Of a stretch of 64,000 nucleotides of DNA, positions 25,775 through 33,201 are shown in pieces. Numbering within the stretch: the stretch's first letter is position 1; every line of letters begins with the position of its first letter. This DNA is from Corallococcus sp. NCRR (lineage in GTDB: Bacteria > Myxococcota > Myxococcia > Myxococcales > Myxococcaceae). The notes under the pieces were generated by a model that saw nothing but the letters and a program-made list of their open reading frames with translations, did no database searches and was not told the origin of the DNA. Both the position numbers and the translations under genes were made by a program. The stretch lies in assembly GCF_026965535.1 (NCBI RefSeq), contig NZ_CP114039.1, positions 9,097,461-9,161,460 of the forward strand, written 5' to 3'.

Positions 25775-26284
25775 TCAGGGCGTGACGGTCTCGAAGACGT
25801 CGGCGTCCGGCAGGGTGAGGACGGCCTGACCCGCTTCGCCCAGCTTCTCGCGAGGGACGTCCCGGAAGCGCTGCACGAAGCTGGCGGACGGGCGCAGCGT
25901 GAGGGACTGGCCGGTGTCGCGGTTGCGGAACGTGGTCGCGACGTCCTCCGGAGAGGGCGCGGTCACCAGCGACAGGTTGAGCTTGCCCAGGCTGGCGCCG
26001 GTGGCCGCCGCCGCGCCGTCCGCGACGCAGGTGTACTGGACCTTCGCCGGGCTGTGATGGATGACCTCCAGCTTGAAGCTGCCCCGAGGCAGGCCCAGTT
26101 GCTGGAGCGCGTAATCACCCATCCGGTAACCCGCGACCGCCCACGGACCCGCGCCACCATGCACCAGCGCCACCCGCTCCAGCGCGCCCGGTTCAGCGGC
26201 AGTGGGCGCGGTGGGCTTCGCACCCGCGCAGCCCAGGGTGAGGCCCAGCGTGACGGAGAGCAGGAGGTGGCGGCGCAGGGACAT
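25775..26284 (-). CDS. FmdE-like lipoprotein
   Basis: The protein has 169 residues with lipid Cys19 (LTLGCAG). The body resembles the FmdE/FwdE fold: VHGGAGPWAVAGYRMGDYAL (His42), YTCVADGAAAATGASLGKLN (Cys86) and FRNRDTGQSLTLRP. FmdE proteins bind metal through His and Cys and are usually cytoplasmic partners of molybdopterin enzymes. Here the domain carries a lipid anchor and the usual CPG after the His is GAG, so the metal site may be altered. No molybdopterin gene is near. Confidence 0.6.
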   Translation of the reverse strand: MSLRRHLLLSVTLGLTLGCAGAKPTAPTAAEPGALERVALVHGGAGPWAVAGYRMGDYALQQLGLPRGSFKLEVIHHSPAKVQYTCVADGAAAATGASLGKLNLSLVTAPSPEDVATTFRNRDTGQSLTLRPSASFVQRFRDVPREKLGEAGQAVLTLPDADVFETVTP

Positions 26285-26655
26285 AGATGGCTCCGGTGAA
26301 AGACAGGCGAGGCGTGTTCTACCTGGAAGCAGCTCGCCTGCTCATCCTTCTCTCCCGACTACGCCTCCAGTCATGCACCGCAGTTGACACCGGTTACGAA
26401 CTCTTCATGGAGAGTAGTGGCCCTGCCCAACACCCCACCACTTACGCACCCCTAGCAGTGAAGACTCAGCGCCTACTTCACTCAACAGAATTTCCGTTCC
26501 GGCGTAAGACCTGCCCCCAAGCAGCAGCCAAACCTACCCCTTTCGGGGAATGGAATCACAACAAGCCGCCTGCACATATTCACAAATGACAACCCGCCAA
26601 CCTCCGATCACGGCCCACCCCGCCAAGCACCTGCGCATCAACCCAAAGGCTCCAG
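26285..26655. other. Low-GC region upstream of the Beta-family gene
   Basis: These 371 bp are visibly richer in A and T than the neighbouring genes. A 100-codon frame at 26287-26589 exists but has no protein-like pattern and no ribosome site, so it is not called. A TTGACA occurs at 26384-26389 without a good -10. The region marks the left border of the 26.3-28.4 kb island; no flanking direct repeat was found by eye. Confidence 0.5.
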
Positions 26656-27792
26656 ATGGCTAACAGAAATCACCACCCTTACATGCCCATTTTGAAGTGG
26701 AAGCGTGGCGAGCAGTCGGCGCTCGCGAACCTCTTTCCGAACGACAAATCTCTTGTCCGACCAATTCTGGAAATCCTATCAGACACACTTGAAATCGACC
26801 AACCTGGACATGACCCGTACGTCAAGGTCGTCAACCAGATCGCAAATGCATGGGGAAATGCGCCCGCATTCGTGGACTTGGGGGCGCTTGAGCCGGACCA
26901 GCAGGCCCCAGGCGGTGTCCATCCCGTCGAGTACTTCTTCACTGTGGCGCGCAATGCGGGACTACAGCTTATCCCCATCACAGGCCCATACCGCGACAAC
27001 CCATTTCAAAGTGCAGTTGCCACAGTCGCGACGACCGATCGCCGCGGTGCAGGCATGCGCGCAACACAGGATGAGGTGTTTGAGCCTACCTTCAGTGCAG
27101 ATCTGTCGGCTGCCACCAACGCCATTGGGCTTGCTCCTCAAGATGTCGACTTGGTTCTTGACTGGCAAGCCATTGCCGAGAATCAGCAAGGCTCTACAGC
27201 TGCCGCAGCTTCGGGCATCATAACTGGTTTGCCCAGCCTTGCTGCATGGCGCACTATTACCTTTGCTGCATCATCATTCCCCAGGACGCTCCAGCAAATC
27301 GGAGTTGGTGTCGGCTCCATTCAGAGAACGGAGTGGCTCGCATGGGTGCGCATCCGCAACAACCCAGGAATTACGCGTTCGATCCTATTCGGCGACTATG
27401 CGGCCCAAAGCCCTGAGTTTGATCCGTCAAATCGGTTTCTCGGGAGTGCGGCTATACGCTACACGACCACGGATTCATGGCTGATTGTGCGTGGACGGGC
27501 ATTAGCAGGTGCCGCATATGGTGGCTTTAGCCAATTTGTCGGCTTGTCCCGCCAACTAGTGGCTGATCCCATCTATTGCGGCGCGGCGTTCAGCCATGGC
27601 GATAACCATATCGCTCAATGTGCGAATGGAACGGTAGGAACCGGCAGCCTGACGACTTGGAAAACGGTCGCGACAAATCACCACATCACATTTGTGGTGC
27701 GTCAACTCGCCACAGCGGTCGCACTTTCAGCCGGGCCCGTACCGTCGCACGGAGGTCATCCAACGGTAGCAGTTCCACAAGCCGTCGACTGA
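26656..27792 (+). CDS. Beta-family protein (PF14350-like)
   Basis: The protein has 378 residues. The start YMPILKWKRGEQSALANL with KSLVRPILEIL is the hallmark of the Beta protein family, named for a phage T4 protein. The end SDSWLIVRG-type strand (DSWLIVRGRALAGAAYGG), FCGAA-like YCGAAFSHGDNHIAQCANG and TNHHITFVVRQLA also match that family. Function is unknown; members often sit beside sce7726-family genes. The codon usage is lower in GC than that of the flanking genes. The last 107 bp overlap the convergent sce7726-like gene and encode a tail after VVRQLA. Confidence 0.75.
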   Translation: MANRNHHPYMPILKWKRGEQSALANLFPNDKSLVRPILEILSDTLEIDQPGHDPYVKVVNQIANAWGNAPAFVDLGALEPDQQAPGGVHPVEYFFTVARNAGLQLIPITGPYRDNPFQSAVATVATTDRRGAGMRATQDEVFEPTFSADLSAATNAIGLAPQDVDLVLDWQAIAENQQGSTAAAASGIITGLPSLAAWRTITFAASSFPRTLQQIGVGVGSIQRTEWLAWVRIRNNPGITRSILFGDYAAQSPEFDPSNRFLGSAAIRYTTTDSWLIVRGRALAGAAYGGFSQFVGLSRQLVADPIYCGAAFSHGDNHIAQCANGTVGTGSLTTWKTVATNHHITFVVRQLATAVALSAGPVPSHGGHPTVAVPQAVD

Positions 27793-28279
27793 GCACATCC
27801 CGGGATTTGCCGCGCAGGCCTCGCGCGGCACCCATTCCATCCAGTATTTCGAGGAGTTCTTCTCTCCAAAGAAGAGCCGCGACCGCCACCGGATCAACCG
27901 CAGGGTTCATTGTTGGCGCCCTGAGGTCAGCAAAGTGTACGGCGCCTCGCGGACCACGAGTCGCCACCTTGATGCCCCACCACTCAGGGATGATGTGCCG
28001 CACTGCTTCTGCGTGTATGTGCCCTACGACGACGGTAACGCGGTCGAGCACCCGACCGTAGATGCGCGCCTGCTCGGGAAGCCGATCAAGGGTGTCTCGA
28101 TCGCTCTTGATCTCGAATCCATGCATACGGCCATTTACGACCGCGATGTCGACCCGGGCCACGCCGTACCAGAGGCCTAGCTCGTCCAGTACGAGCGTGT
28201 TGGGATCACCATGGTGTTCATCCAAGACTTTCGCATGCAGAGCGTTGCGAACGTCGATGTCACGCAGCTTGGTGCTCAC
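27686..28279 (-). CDS. sce7726-family protein, PD-(D/E)XK nuclease-like
   Basis: The protein has 197 residues from GTG 28279; another GTG at 28306 would add nine residues. LDELGLWYGVARVDIAVVNG then MHGFEIKSDRDTLDRLPEQA matches the sce7726 family named after Sorangium cellulosum. Glu33, Asp44, Glu56 and Lys58 (E...D...ExK) are the active-site order of PD-(D/E)XK nucleases, so DNA cleavage is possible. This is inference; no activity is established as far as I know. It converges with and overlaps the Beta-family gene by 107 bp, so transcription of one reads into the other. The pair may act together. Confidence 0.75.
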   Translation of the reverse strand: MSTKLRDIDVRNALHAKVLDEHHGDPNTLVLDELGLWYGVARVDIAVVNGRMHGFEIKSDRDTLDRLPEQARIYGRVLDRVTVVVGHIHAEAVRHIIPEWWGIKVATRGPRGAVHFADLRAPTMNPAVDPVAVAALLWREELLEILDGMGAARGLRGKSRDVLSRRLVELLPLDDLRATVRARLKVRPLWRVDAPQM

Positions 28280-28316
28280 GGACGTCCTATTACGACCTAG
28301 GCACACAAAACGTCAA
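28279..28316 (-). promoter_or_regulatory. Promoter of the sce7726-like gene, possibly leaderless
   Basis: TTGACG (28316-28311) and TAATAG (28292-28287) are separated by 18 bp on the minus strand. The expected transcription start is about seven bases past the -10, at or next to the GTG of 28279. If that GTG is the start, the mRNA would have almost no leader. An AGGA lies in the same stretch. Confidence 0.45.
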
Positions 28317-28446
28317 CGCGTCCTTTCGTCAATGGCGCGTACCTCCGCACTCCGTGGCTGACTAGATGACACCTAGCGCCACAGCCGTCTCCGCTCTGAC
28401 CCAAGGAAAAATCGATTGTCCCCGGGCAAGTAAGCGGCGGTGCGAA

Positions 28447-30072
28447 CTAGAGCGCGTAGCCGACCATCAGTGACGCGGAGGCCCTGGGCACCAGCGCCGT
28501 ACCGGAGGCCCGCTTCACCAGGACGCCTCCGGCGGAGGCGCTCAGGAGCATGGACAGGCGGCTTCTCACGTCCAGCCGCACGCCTCCGGTGACAAGCCCC
28601 AATGGCTCCAGCCCGAAGCGCGCATCCTCGTCCGGGATGCGCGATTGGAAGACGGCCAGGGCCCCGGCCTCCAGCGCGCCGCTGAACGTCCAGGCTCCGA
28701 GTTTCCAGTGCGGCCCCGCGCCCAGCCGCAGCTCCAGCTCCGTCTGCTGGAAGGACACCCTGCTGCCCGTCCCGCGCCGCACCGCGAGCCCCAGGCCCGA
28801 GGTGTCCACACCGGTGAACAGCCGCCCTTCACGCACCAGGCGTACGTCCAGCCCCGCGAGCGACGACAGGCCCGTCACGATTCCCGACGTCAGCGAGGGC
28901 CCTACCGCGACCAGCAACTCCGACCCCGCCCTGCCCTTTCGCGCGAGCCGCATCCTCGCGGCCTGCTCCAGCGGCTCGCCGCCCACGGACACCGCACCGT
29001 CGAGCGGCACTCGCACCGACCGCTCCAGGTATCCGTCCTCCGCTCGCAGCAGCAGCCGGTATGCGCCGGGCGCCACGGCCAGCGTCGTAGGGCCTTCGCC
29101 CTTCTCCAACTCCGCCACCAGCGCGCCACTCTCCGACGCCATGACGAGCCAACGGCCCGGGGCCTTCACGTCGAGCGTCAGCCGGCCTCGCGCGCGCTGG
29201 GGCTCGGAGAGGACCAGCTCTCCGCGCCCGCTCAGGTCCATGCGGAACGTAGGACGCTGCATGCCACCTGGGGAGACGAGCGTGGACTCCAGCGTCCTCG
29301 CGTAGGCGTAGCGATACGCCTCCTCCAGCGTGACGCGCCCATCCCGCGAAGCATCGGCCGCTCCGCGCAACCCCACCGCCAGGTGGTGCGTGAAGAAGGA
29401 GCCCTGCAACGCATCCGACTCCTGCGCGTACTCATCCGCGCCAGACGCGCTGATGACGACCCGGCCCTCCAGGTCCGAGGCCTCCATCGTGACCGGCGCG
29501 GCCACCGGCTTCAGGCCCTTCAAGCGCGTGGCGACACCGGAGCGGCACGAGTCCAGGATGAGCAACCCCACGCCCACCGGCGCGCCCTTGAGGAAGTCCA
29601 CCAGCTCGCGCATCGGCAGCTCGGTGCCTCGCAGGTGCAGGCTGCCGTCGCCCGCGTGCGACGACACGTAGAGCAGGAGCCAATCCTTCTGCGAGGCTTC
29701 CACGGCCAGCCGTGCCCGGAAGCGCGCCAGGGCTTCGCGCAGCTTCGCGGCATCCGCGCCCAGCAGCGTCACCGTGCGCTCCGGCGCCACGGTGCCCACT
29801 TCCTGGAGCACCTCGCGCATCCGCTGCGCGTCCGTCTCCGCGAAGCGCAGGCGCTCCTCGCCTGCCAGACCCTGGTTCTCTCCCACGATCAGCGCCCAAC
29901 GGCGCGGCGCCTCCTCCGCGGCGCTCGGAACGGGTCCCAGCACCATGAGCAACACCGCGAGCAGCCGTCCCCACGCGCCCAGCCCCCAGCAGCGCGGCCC
30001 CATCTCCGCGGTCCCTCGGGGCGCGTTCGGCGCCGCATGCACCCGGACGCCCAGGCCCAGCGCGCGGCTCAC
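28447..30072 (-). CDS. Exported caspase-like (C14) protease with C-terminal domain
   Basis: The protein has 541 residues and a GTG start overlapping the anti-sigma stop as GTGA. A hydrophobic segment at about 36-52 (LLAVLLMVLGPVPSAA) acts as signal peptide. The caspase domain spans about 58-260, with the His of YVSSHAGDGSLHL (His139) and the Cys of LILDSCRSG (Cys176) as the dyad. A Ca-binding-like DASRDGRVTLEEAYRYAY follows. The C-terminal half (300-541) is strand-rich and ends in a hydrophobic residue pattern that could form a sandwich or barrel. It sits in an operon with an ECF sigma factor and anti-sigma, so it is probably induced by envelope stress. Confidence 0.82.
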   Translation of the reverse strand: MSRALGLGVRVHAAPNAPRGTAEMGPRCWGLGAWGRLLAVLLMVLGPVPSAAEEAPRRWALIVGENQGLAGEERLRFAETDAQRMREVLQEVGTVAPERTVTLLGADAAKLREALARFRARLAVEASQKDWLLLYVSSHAGDGSLHLRGTELPMRELVDFLKGAPVGVGLLILDSCRSGVATRLKGLKPVAAPVTMEASDLEGRVVISASGADEYAQESDALQGSFFTHHLAVGLRGAADASRDGRVTLEEAYRYAYARTLESTLVSPGGMQRPTFRMDLSGRGELVLSEPQRARGRLTLDVKAPGRWLVMASESGALVAELEKGEGPTTLAVAPGAYRLLLRAEDGYLERSVRVPLDGAVSVGGEPLEQAARMRLARKGRAGSELLVAVGPSLTSGIVTGLSSLAGLDVRLVREGRLFTGVDTSGLGLAVRRGTGSRVSFQQTELELRLGAGPHWKLGAWTFSGALEAGALAVFQSRIPDEDARFGLEPLGLVTGGVRLDVRSRLSMLLSASAGGVLVKRASGTALVPRASASLMVGYAL

Positions 30073-30788
30073 GGCACGACCCTCAGCAGCGTGCGCGCCC
30101 GGGCCGTCCCGATGTCCTCCGGCGTCGCCACCTCCAACGGTCCCTGCCCGTTCCCGCGCGCCTCCGCGACGCGCGACATGAGCGCCTCGCGCGCCTGCGC
30201 CACGTCCAGCGGCGCATCCGAGAAGAACGCATGCAACGCCACCGACCCCGGCGTCACCTCCAACGCGGGGGACAACCGGACCTCCGCCCCCGGATCCACC
30301 GTGCCGCTCGTCTTGCCGTCCCTCGGCCAGAGCGGCTCCACCGCGCCCGCTTCATCCACCGCGAGCACCAGCACGTTCCGGTACGGCCCCGTGCCCACCG
30401 CGAGCGTCACCTGCTCACCGGGCCTCGCGTCCTGCACCGGCGCGCCCTGCACGGACAAGAGCCGCAGCGCCACGGTCCCCTTCAGCCGCACGCCGTCCTC
30501 CGCGCCTCGCGGCACGTACACGACCAGCGCGAGCCCCACCGCCAGCGCGGTCACCAGCGGCACGCCCCAGCGCCACCAGGGCTTCGCGGACCGGGCTCGC
30601 TTCTCCTCCAACCTCGCCAGCACTGCCTTCGCCTGGGGCTGAGCCAGGCTCGACGCTCGCGCCTGCCGCATCCGTTCAGCGAGCATCCCGCAGGCCGGGC
30701 AGGCGGCCACGTGCCGCTCCGCGCGACCCGAGGCATCCAGCCCCGACAGCCACTCGTCCAACTCCAGCCGTGTCAGGTGCTCAGCCAC
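30069..30788 (-). CDS. Zinc-finger anti-sigma factor with one membrane helix
   Basis: The protein has 239 residues from GTG 30788, overlapping the sigma stop by 8 bp. The N terminus carries an anti-sigma zinc motif, HVAACPACG (His26, Cys30, Cys33), then a linker, one membrane helix (WGVPLVTALAVGLALVVYV, about 72-92) and an outside domain of about 140 residues (DUF4384-like: VGTGPYRNVLVLAVDEAGAV). It probably holds the sigma factor inactive at the membrane until an outside signal releases it. The tight overlap with both neighbours implies coordinated translation. Confidence 0.8.
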   Translation of the reverse strand: MAEHLTRLELDEWLSGLDASGRAERHVAACPACGMLAERMRQARASSLAQPQAKAVLARLEEKRARSAKPWWRWGVPLVTALAVGLALVVYVPRGAEDGVRLKGTVALRLLSVQGAPVQDARPGEQVTLAVGTGPYRNVLVLAVDEAGAVEPLWPRDGKTSGTVDPGAEVRLSPALEVTPGSVALHAFFSDAPLDVAQAREALMSRVAEARGNGQGPLEVATPEDIGTARARTLLRVVP

Positions 30789-31293
30789 GCTCCGCCTCCA
30801 GCGCTTCCGGCAGCCGCCCCAGCTCCGCCGCCTTCTTCCGGATGGAGTCCAGGTCGCGAACAATCGTCTTGCGCGACACGTCCAGCATCCCGGCGATCTC
30901 CTCCTGGGTCAGCCCGTCGAAGAAGTGCAGCGTGGCCACCTCCAGCTCGCGCTCGCCCATCCGCCCCACGAGGTGCCGGATGAAGTCCGCGGCCTCCCAC
31001 TGGCTGGGGGTCAGCGCCGCGGCCTCCGGCGCCTCCAGGAGCACCGGCTCCCGCAACTGGCGCGAGCGCAGCGCGTTGAGGCACAGGTTGGTGGTGACGC
31101 GGTACACGTACGTCATGGGACGGGCCTCCCGTCGGAACCGCGCGCCAGCCGTCAACATGCGCTCGAAGACCTCCTGGACGATGTCCCAGGCGTCGGCATC
31201 GCGTCCCAGCAGCGCGAGCGCGCGACGGTGCACCACGGGCGCGAAGCGCTCGTAGAGCTCCCTGAGCTCCTCCGCACCGAGCCCGCTCGCCAT
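30781..31293 (-). CDS. ECF RNA polymerase sigma factor
   Basis: The protein has 170 residues from ATG 31293 (MASGLGAEELRELYERF). A longer frame to 31353 has no better ribosome site. Region 2 is RALALLGRDADAWDIVQEVFERML with TYVYRVTTNLCLNALR, and region 4 is EVATLHFFDGLTQEEIAGMLDVSRKTIVRDLDSI, the -35-binding helix-turn-helix. It directs transcription of an unknown regulon, probably including this operon. It is cotranscribed with its anti-sigma and the caspase-like gene. Confidence 0.9.
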   Translation of the reverse strand: MASGLGAEELRELYERFAPVVHRRALALLGRDADAWDIVQEVFERMLTAGARFRREARPMTYVYRVTTNLCLNALRSRQLREPVLLEAPEAAALTPSQWEAADFIRHLVGRMGERELEVATLHFFDGLTQEEIAGMLDVSRKTIVRDLDSIRKKAAELGRLPEALEAERG

Positions 31294-31345
31294 CCGATGG
31301 GTCCGACCTTCCTTTTCGTCCTTGAGACACCCGGCCCCGGCGGCC

Positions 31346-31433
31346 TGGGACATCGCATCGCATCCGCGATGGGCTGTGGGATATTAGTCGCACCCCAGCG
31401 GCATGTCCCAGGCCGGCCGCACCGGGTGTCCCA
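31346..31433. promoter_or_regulatory. Three copies of heptamer TGTCCCA between divergent genes
   Basis: The heptamer occurs at 31404-31410 and 31427-31433 on the plus strand and reversed (TGGGACA) at 31346-31352. The spacing between the first two starts is 23 bp. These lie between the sigma start and the lipoprotein start at 31440. The set could be an operator for the sigma operon, but the role is unproven, and three chance matches in a GC-rich gap are possible. Confidence 0.35.
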
Positions 31434-31439
31434 ATCGCC

Positions 31440-31970
31440 GTGAAACGACTCGTCCTCGCCACCCTCGTCGCGCTCCTGGGCGCCTGCTTCGACCCGCTCT
31501 ACGAGGACCCTGACGAACTGGGCGAGGAGTCCTGGGCCGTCTGCTGCGTCCGCAACCAGGTGGACACCTGCCTCTGCGAGGACCCCAACGGCTGTGAGGT
31601 CGCCTTCCAGGCCTGCTCGGCCGGCACATGCACGCCGTCGCTCCGGGACAGCTGCGAGTCCATTCACGGCAGCCTGGACGGCGGCCAGGTCTACGACGGA
31701 GGCGCCGGCGTCGACGCGGGCACCGCCGACGGCGGCGGCGTCATCGAAGACGCAGGCACCAGCACCGACGCAGGCACCAGCACCGACGCAGGCACCACCA
31801 CCGACGCAGGCACGGACGCGGGCACGCCGCCGGTGTCCTACGAGCCGTGCTGCGACCCGCTCACCCACCGTGTCACCACCTGCCGCTGCGAGCCCACTGG
31901 CTGCACCGGCGCATCCTTCACGCCCTGCGCGTCCGGCCGCTGCGCCCCCAACGGGGAGTCATGCGGATAA
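31440..31970 (+). CDS. Cys-rich lipoprotein with duplicated module and Asp-Ala-Gly-Thr spacer
   Basis: The protein has 176 residues with a GTG start and lipobox LLGAC. Two similar Cys modules flank a spacer: CCVRNQVDTCLCEDPNGCEV (35-54, on to CSAGTC) and CCDPLTHRVTTCRCEPTGC (about 137-155, on to CASGRC). The spacer is a low-complexity stretch with repeated TDAGT units. The six Cys per module, in like order, suggest disulfides outside the cell. No family is recognised. The gene is divergent from the ECF sigma gene. Confidence 0.72.
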   Translation: MKRLVLATLVALLGACFDPLYEDPDELGEESWAVCCVRNQVDTCLCEDPNGCEVAFQACSAGTCTPSLRDSCESIHGSLDGGQVYDGGAGVDAGTADGGGVIEDAGTSTDAGTSTDAGTTTDAGTDAGTPPVSYEPCCDPLTHRVTTCRCEPTGCTGASFTPCASGRCAPNGESCG

Positions 31971-31983
31971 GGTCTCCGGCGGG

Positions 31984-33201
31984 ATGAAGGGCACCTTCCA
32001 TTCGCTGCGCGGCTACAACTACCGGACGTGGGCGGCCGGGGCGCTCGTCTCCAACGTGGGCACGTGGATGCAGCGCACCGCCCAGGACTGGCTCGTCCTC
32101 ACCCAGCTCACCCACAACAACGCCACGGCCGTGGGCGTGGTCATGGCGCTCCAGTTCGCGCCGCCGCTGTTGTTCCTCCCACTGACGGGCTTCGCGGCGG
32201 ACCACTTCGACCGGCGCAAGCTCCTGTTCGCCACGCAGGCGGCGCTGGGCGCGCTGGCGCTGGGCCTGGGGCTGCTCACGCTCTCCGGGCACATCCGGCT
32301 GTGGCACGTGGACGTATTCGCGTTCCTCCTGGGGTGCGTCACCGCGTTCGACGCCCCCGCGCGCCAGACGTTCGTCTCGGAGCTGGTGGGCGAGGAGGAC
32401 CTCGCCAACGCCGTGGCGCTCAACTCCACCTCGTTCCACGCCGCGCGCATGCTGGGCCCCGCCATCGCGGGCCTGCTCATCTCCGCCGTGGGCTCCGGGT
32501 GGATGTTCGTCCTCAACGCGGCCTCGTTCGGCGCCGTGCTCCTTTCCCTGAGCCTGCTTCGCGCGAGCGAACTGCACGTGAGGGACCGGGCGCTCCACAA
32601 GCGCGGGAGCCTGATGGAGGGCTTCGTCTACGTCTGGAAGCGGCCGGACCTGGTGGCGGTGCTGAGCATGTTCTTCCTCATCGGAACCTTCGGCCTCAAC
32701 TTCCCCATCTTCATCTCCACCATGTCCGTGCGCGTCTTCGGCAAAGGCGCCGGCGGCTACGGGCTGCTCACGTCCATCATGGCCATCGGCTCGGTGACGG
32801 GCGCGCTGCTCTCCGCCCGGCGCGCGCAGCCGCGCATCGGCCTGCTGGTGACGGGGGCCGCGGTCTTCGGAGCGGGGCTCACGCTCGCGGCGCTGATGCC
32901 GGCCTATGCCCTCTTCGGCGTCATGCTCGTGGTCATCGGCGTGTCCGCGCAGACCTTCACCACCACCGCGAACAGCCTGGTGCAGCTGTCCACCGAGCCG
33001 TCCATGCGCGGGCGCGTGCTCGCCATCCTCCTGGCCATCGCGCTGGGCGGCACGCCCCTGGGGGCCCCCATCGTCGGGTGGGTCGCGGACACGTTCGGTC
33101 CGCGTCAGGCGCTGGGCGTGGGCGCCGCGGCGGGCTTCGTCGCGGCACTCATCGGCCTGCGCTACCGCGCGAAGGCGGCGGCTACTTCTTCTCCAGGATG
33201 A
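31984..33201 (+). CDS. MFS exporter, EntS-like
   Basis: The protein has 405 residues from ATG 31984. About twelve membrane helices are seen. NVGTWMQRTAQDWLVLTQL and FAADHFDRRKLLF (the MFS A-motif region between helices 2 and 3), with DAPARQTFVSELVGEEDLAN, fit the EntS/MFS_3 group that exports siderophores and similar compounds across the inner membrane. The ligand is unknown; no siderophore cluster is near. The 3' end overlaps the methyltransferase gene by 20 bp in convergent orientation. Confidence 0.85.
   Translation: MKGTFHSLRGYNYRTWAAGALVSNVGTWMQRTAQDWLVLTQLTHNNATAVGVVMALQFAPPLLFLPLTGFAADHFDRRKLLFATQAALGALALGLGLLTLSGHIRLWHVDVFAFLLGCVTAFDAPARQTFVSELVGEEDLANAVALNSTSFHAARMLGPAIAGLLISAVGSGWMFVLNAASFGAVLLSLSLLRASELHVRDRALHKRGSLMEGFVYVWKRPDLVAVLSMFFLIGTFGLNFPIFISTMSVRVFGKGAGGYGLLTSIMAIGSVTGALLSARRAQPRIGLLVTGAAVFGAGLTLAALMPAYALFGVMLVVIGVSAQTFTTTANSLVQLSTEPSMRGRVLAILLAIALGGTPLGAPIVGWVADTFGPRQALGVGAAAGFVAALIGLRYRAKAAATSSPG

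Noticed and set aside
26287-26589. 100-codon frame in the low-GC region
   Set aside because: No ribosome site, no protein-like pattern, and it overlaps only the presumed leader of the Beta gene.
26285-28446. Prophage or transposon for the low-GC island
   Set aside because: No integrase, transposase, terminal inverted repeats or target duplications were seen.
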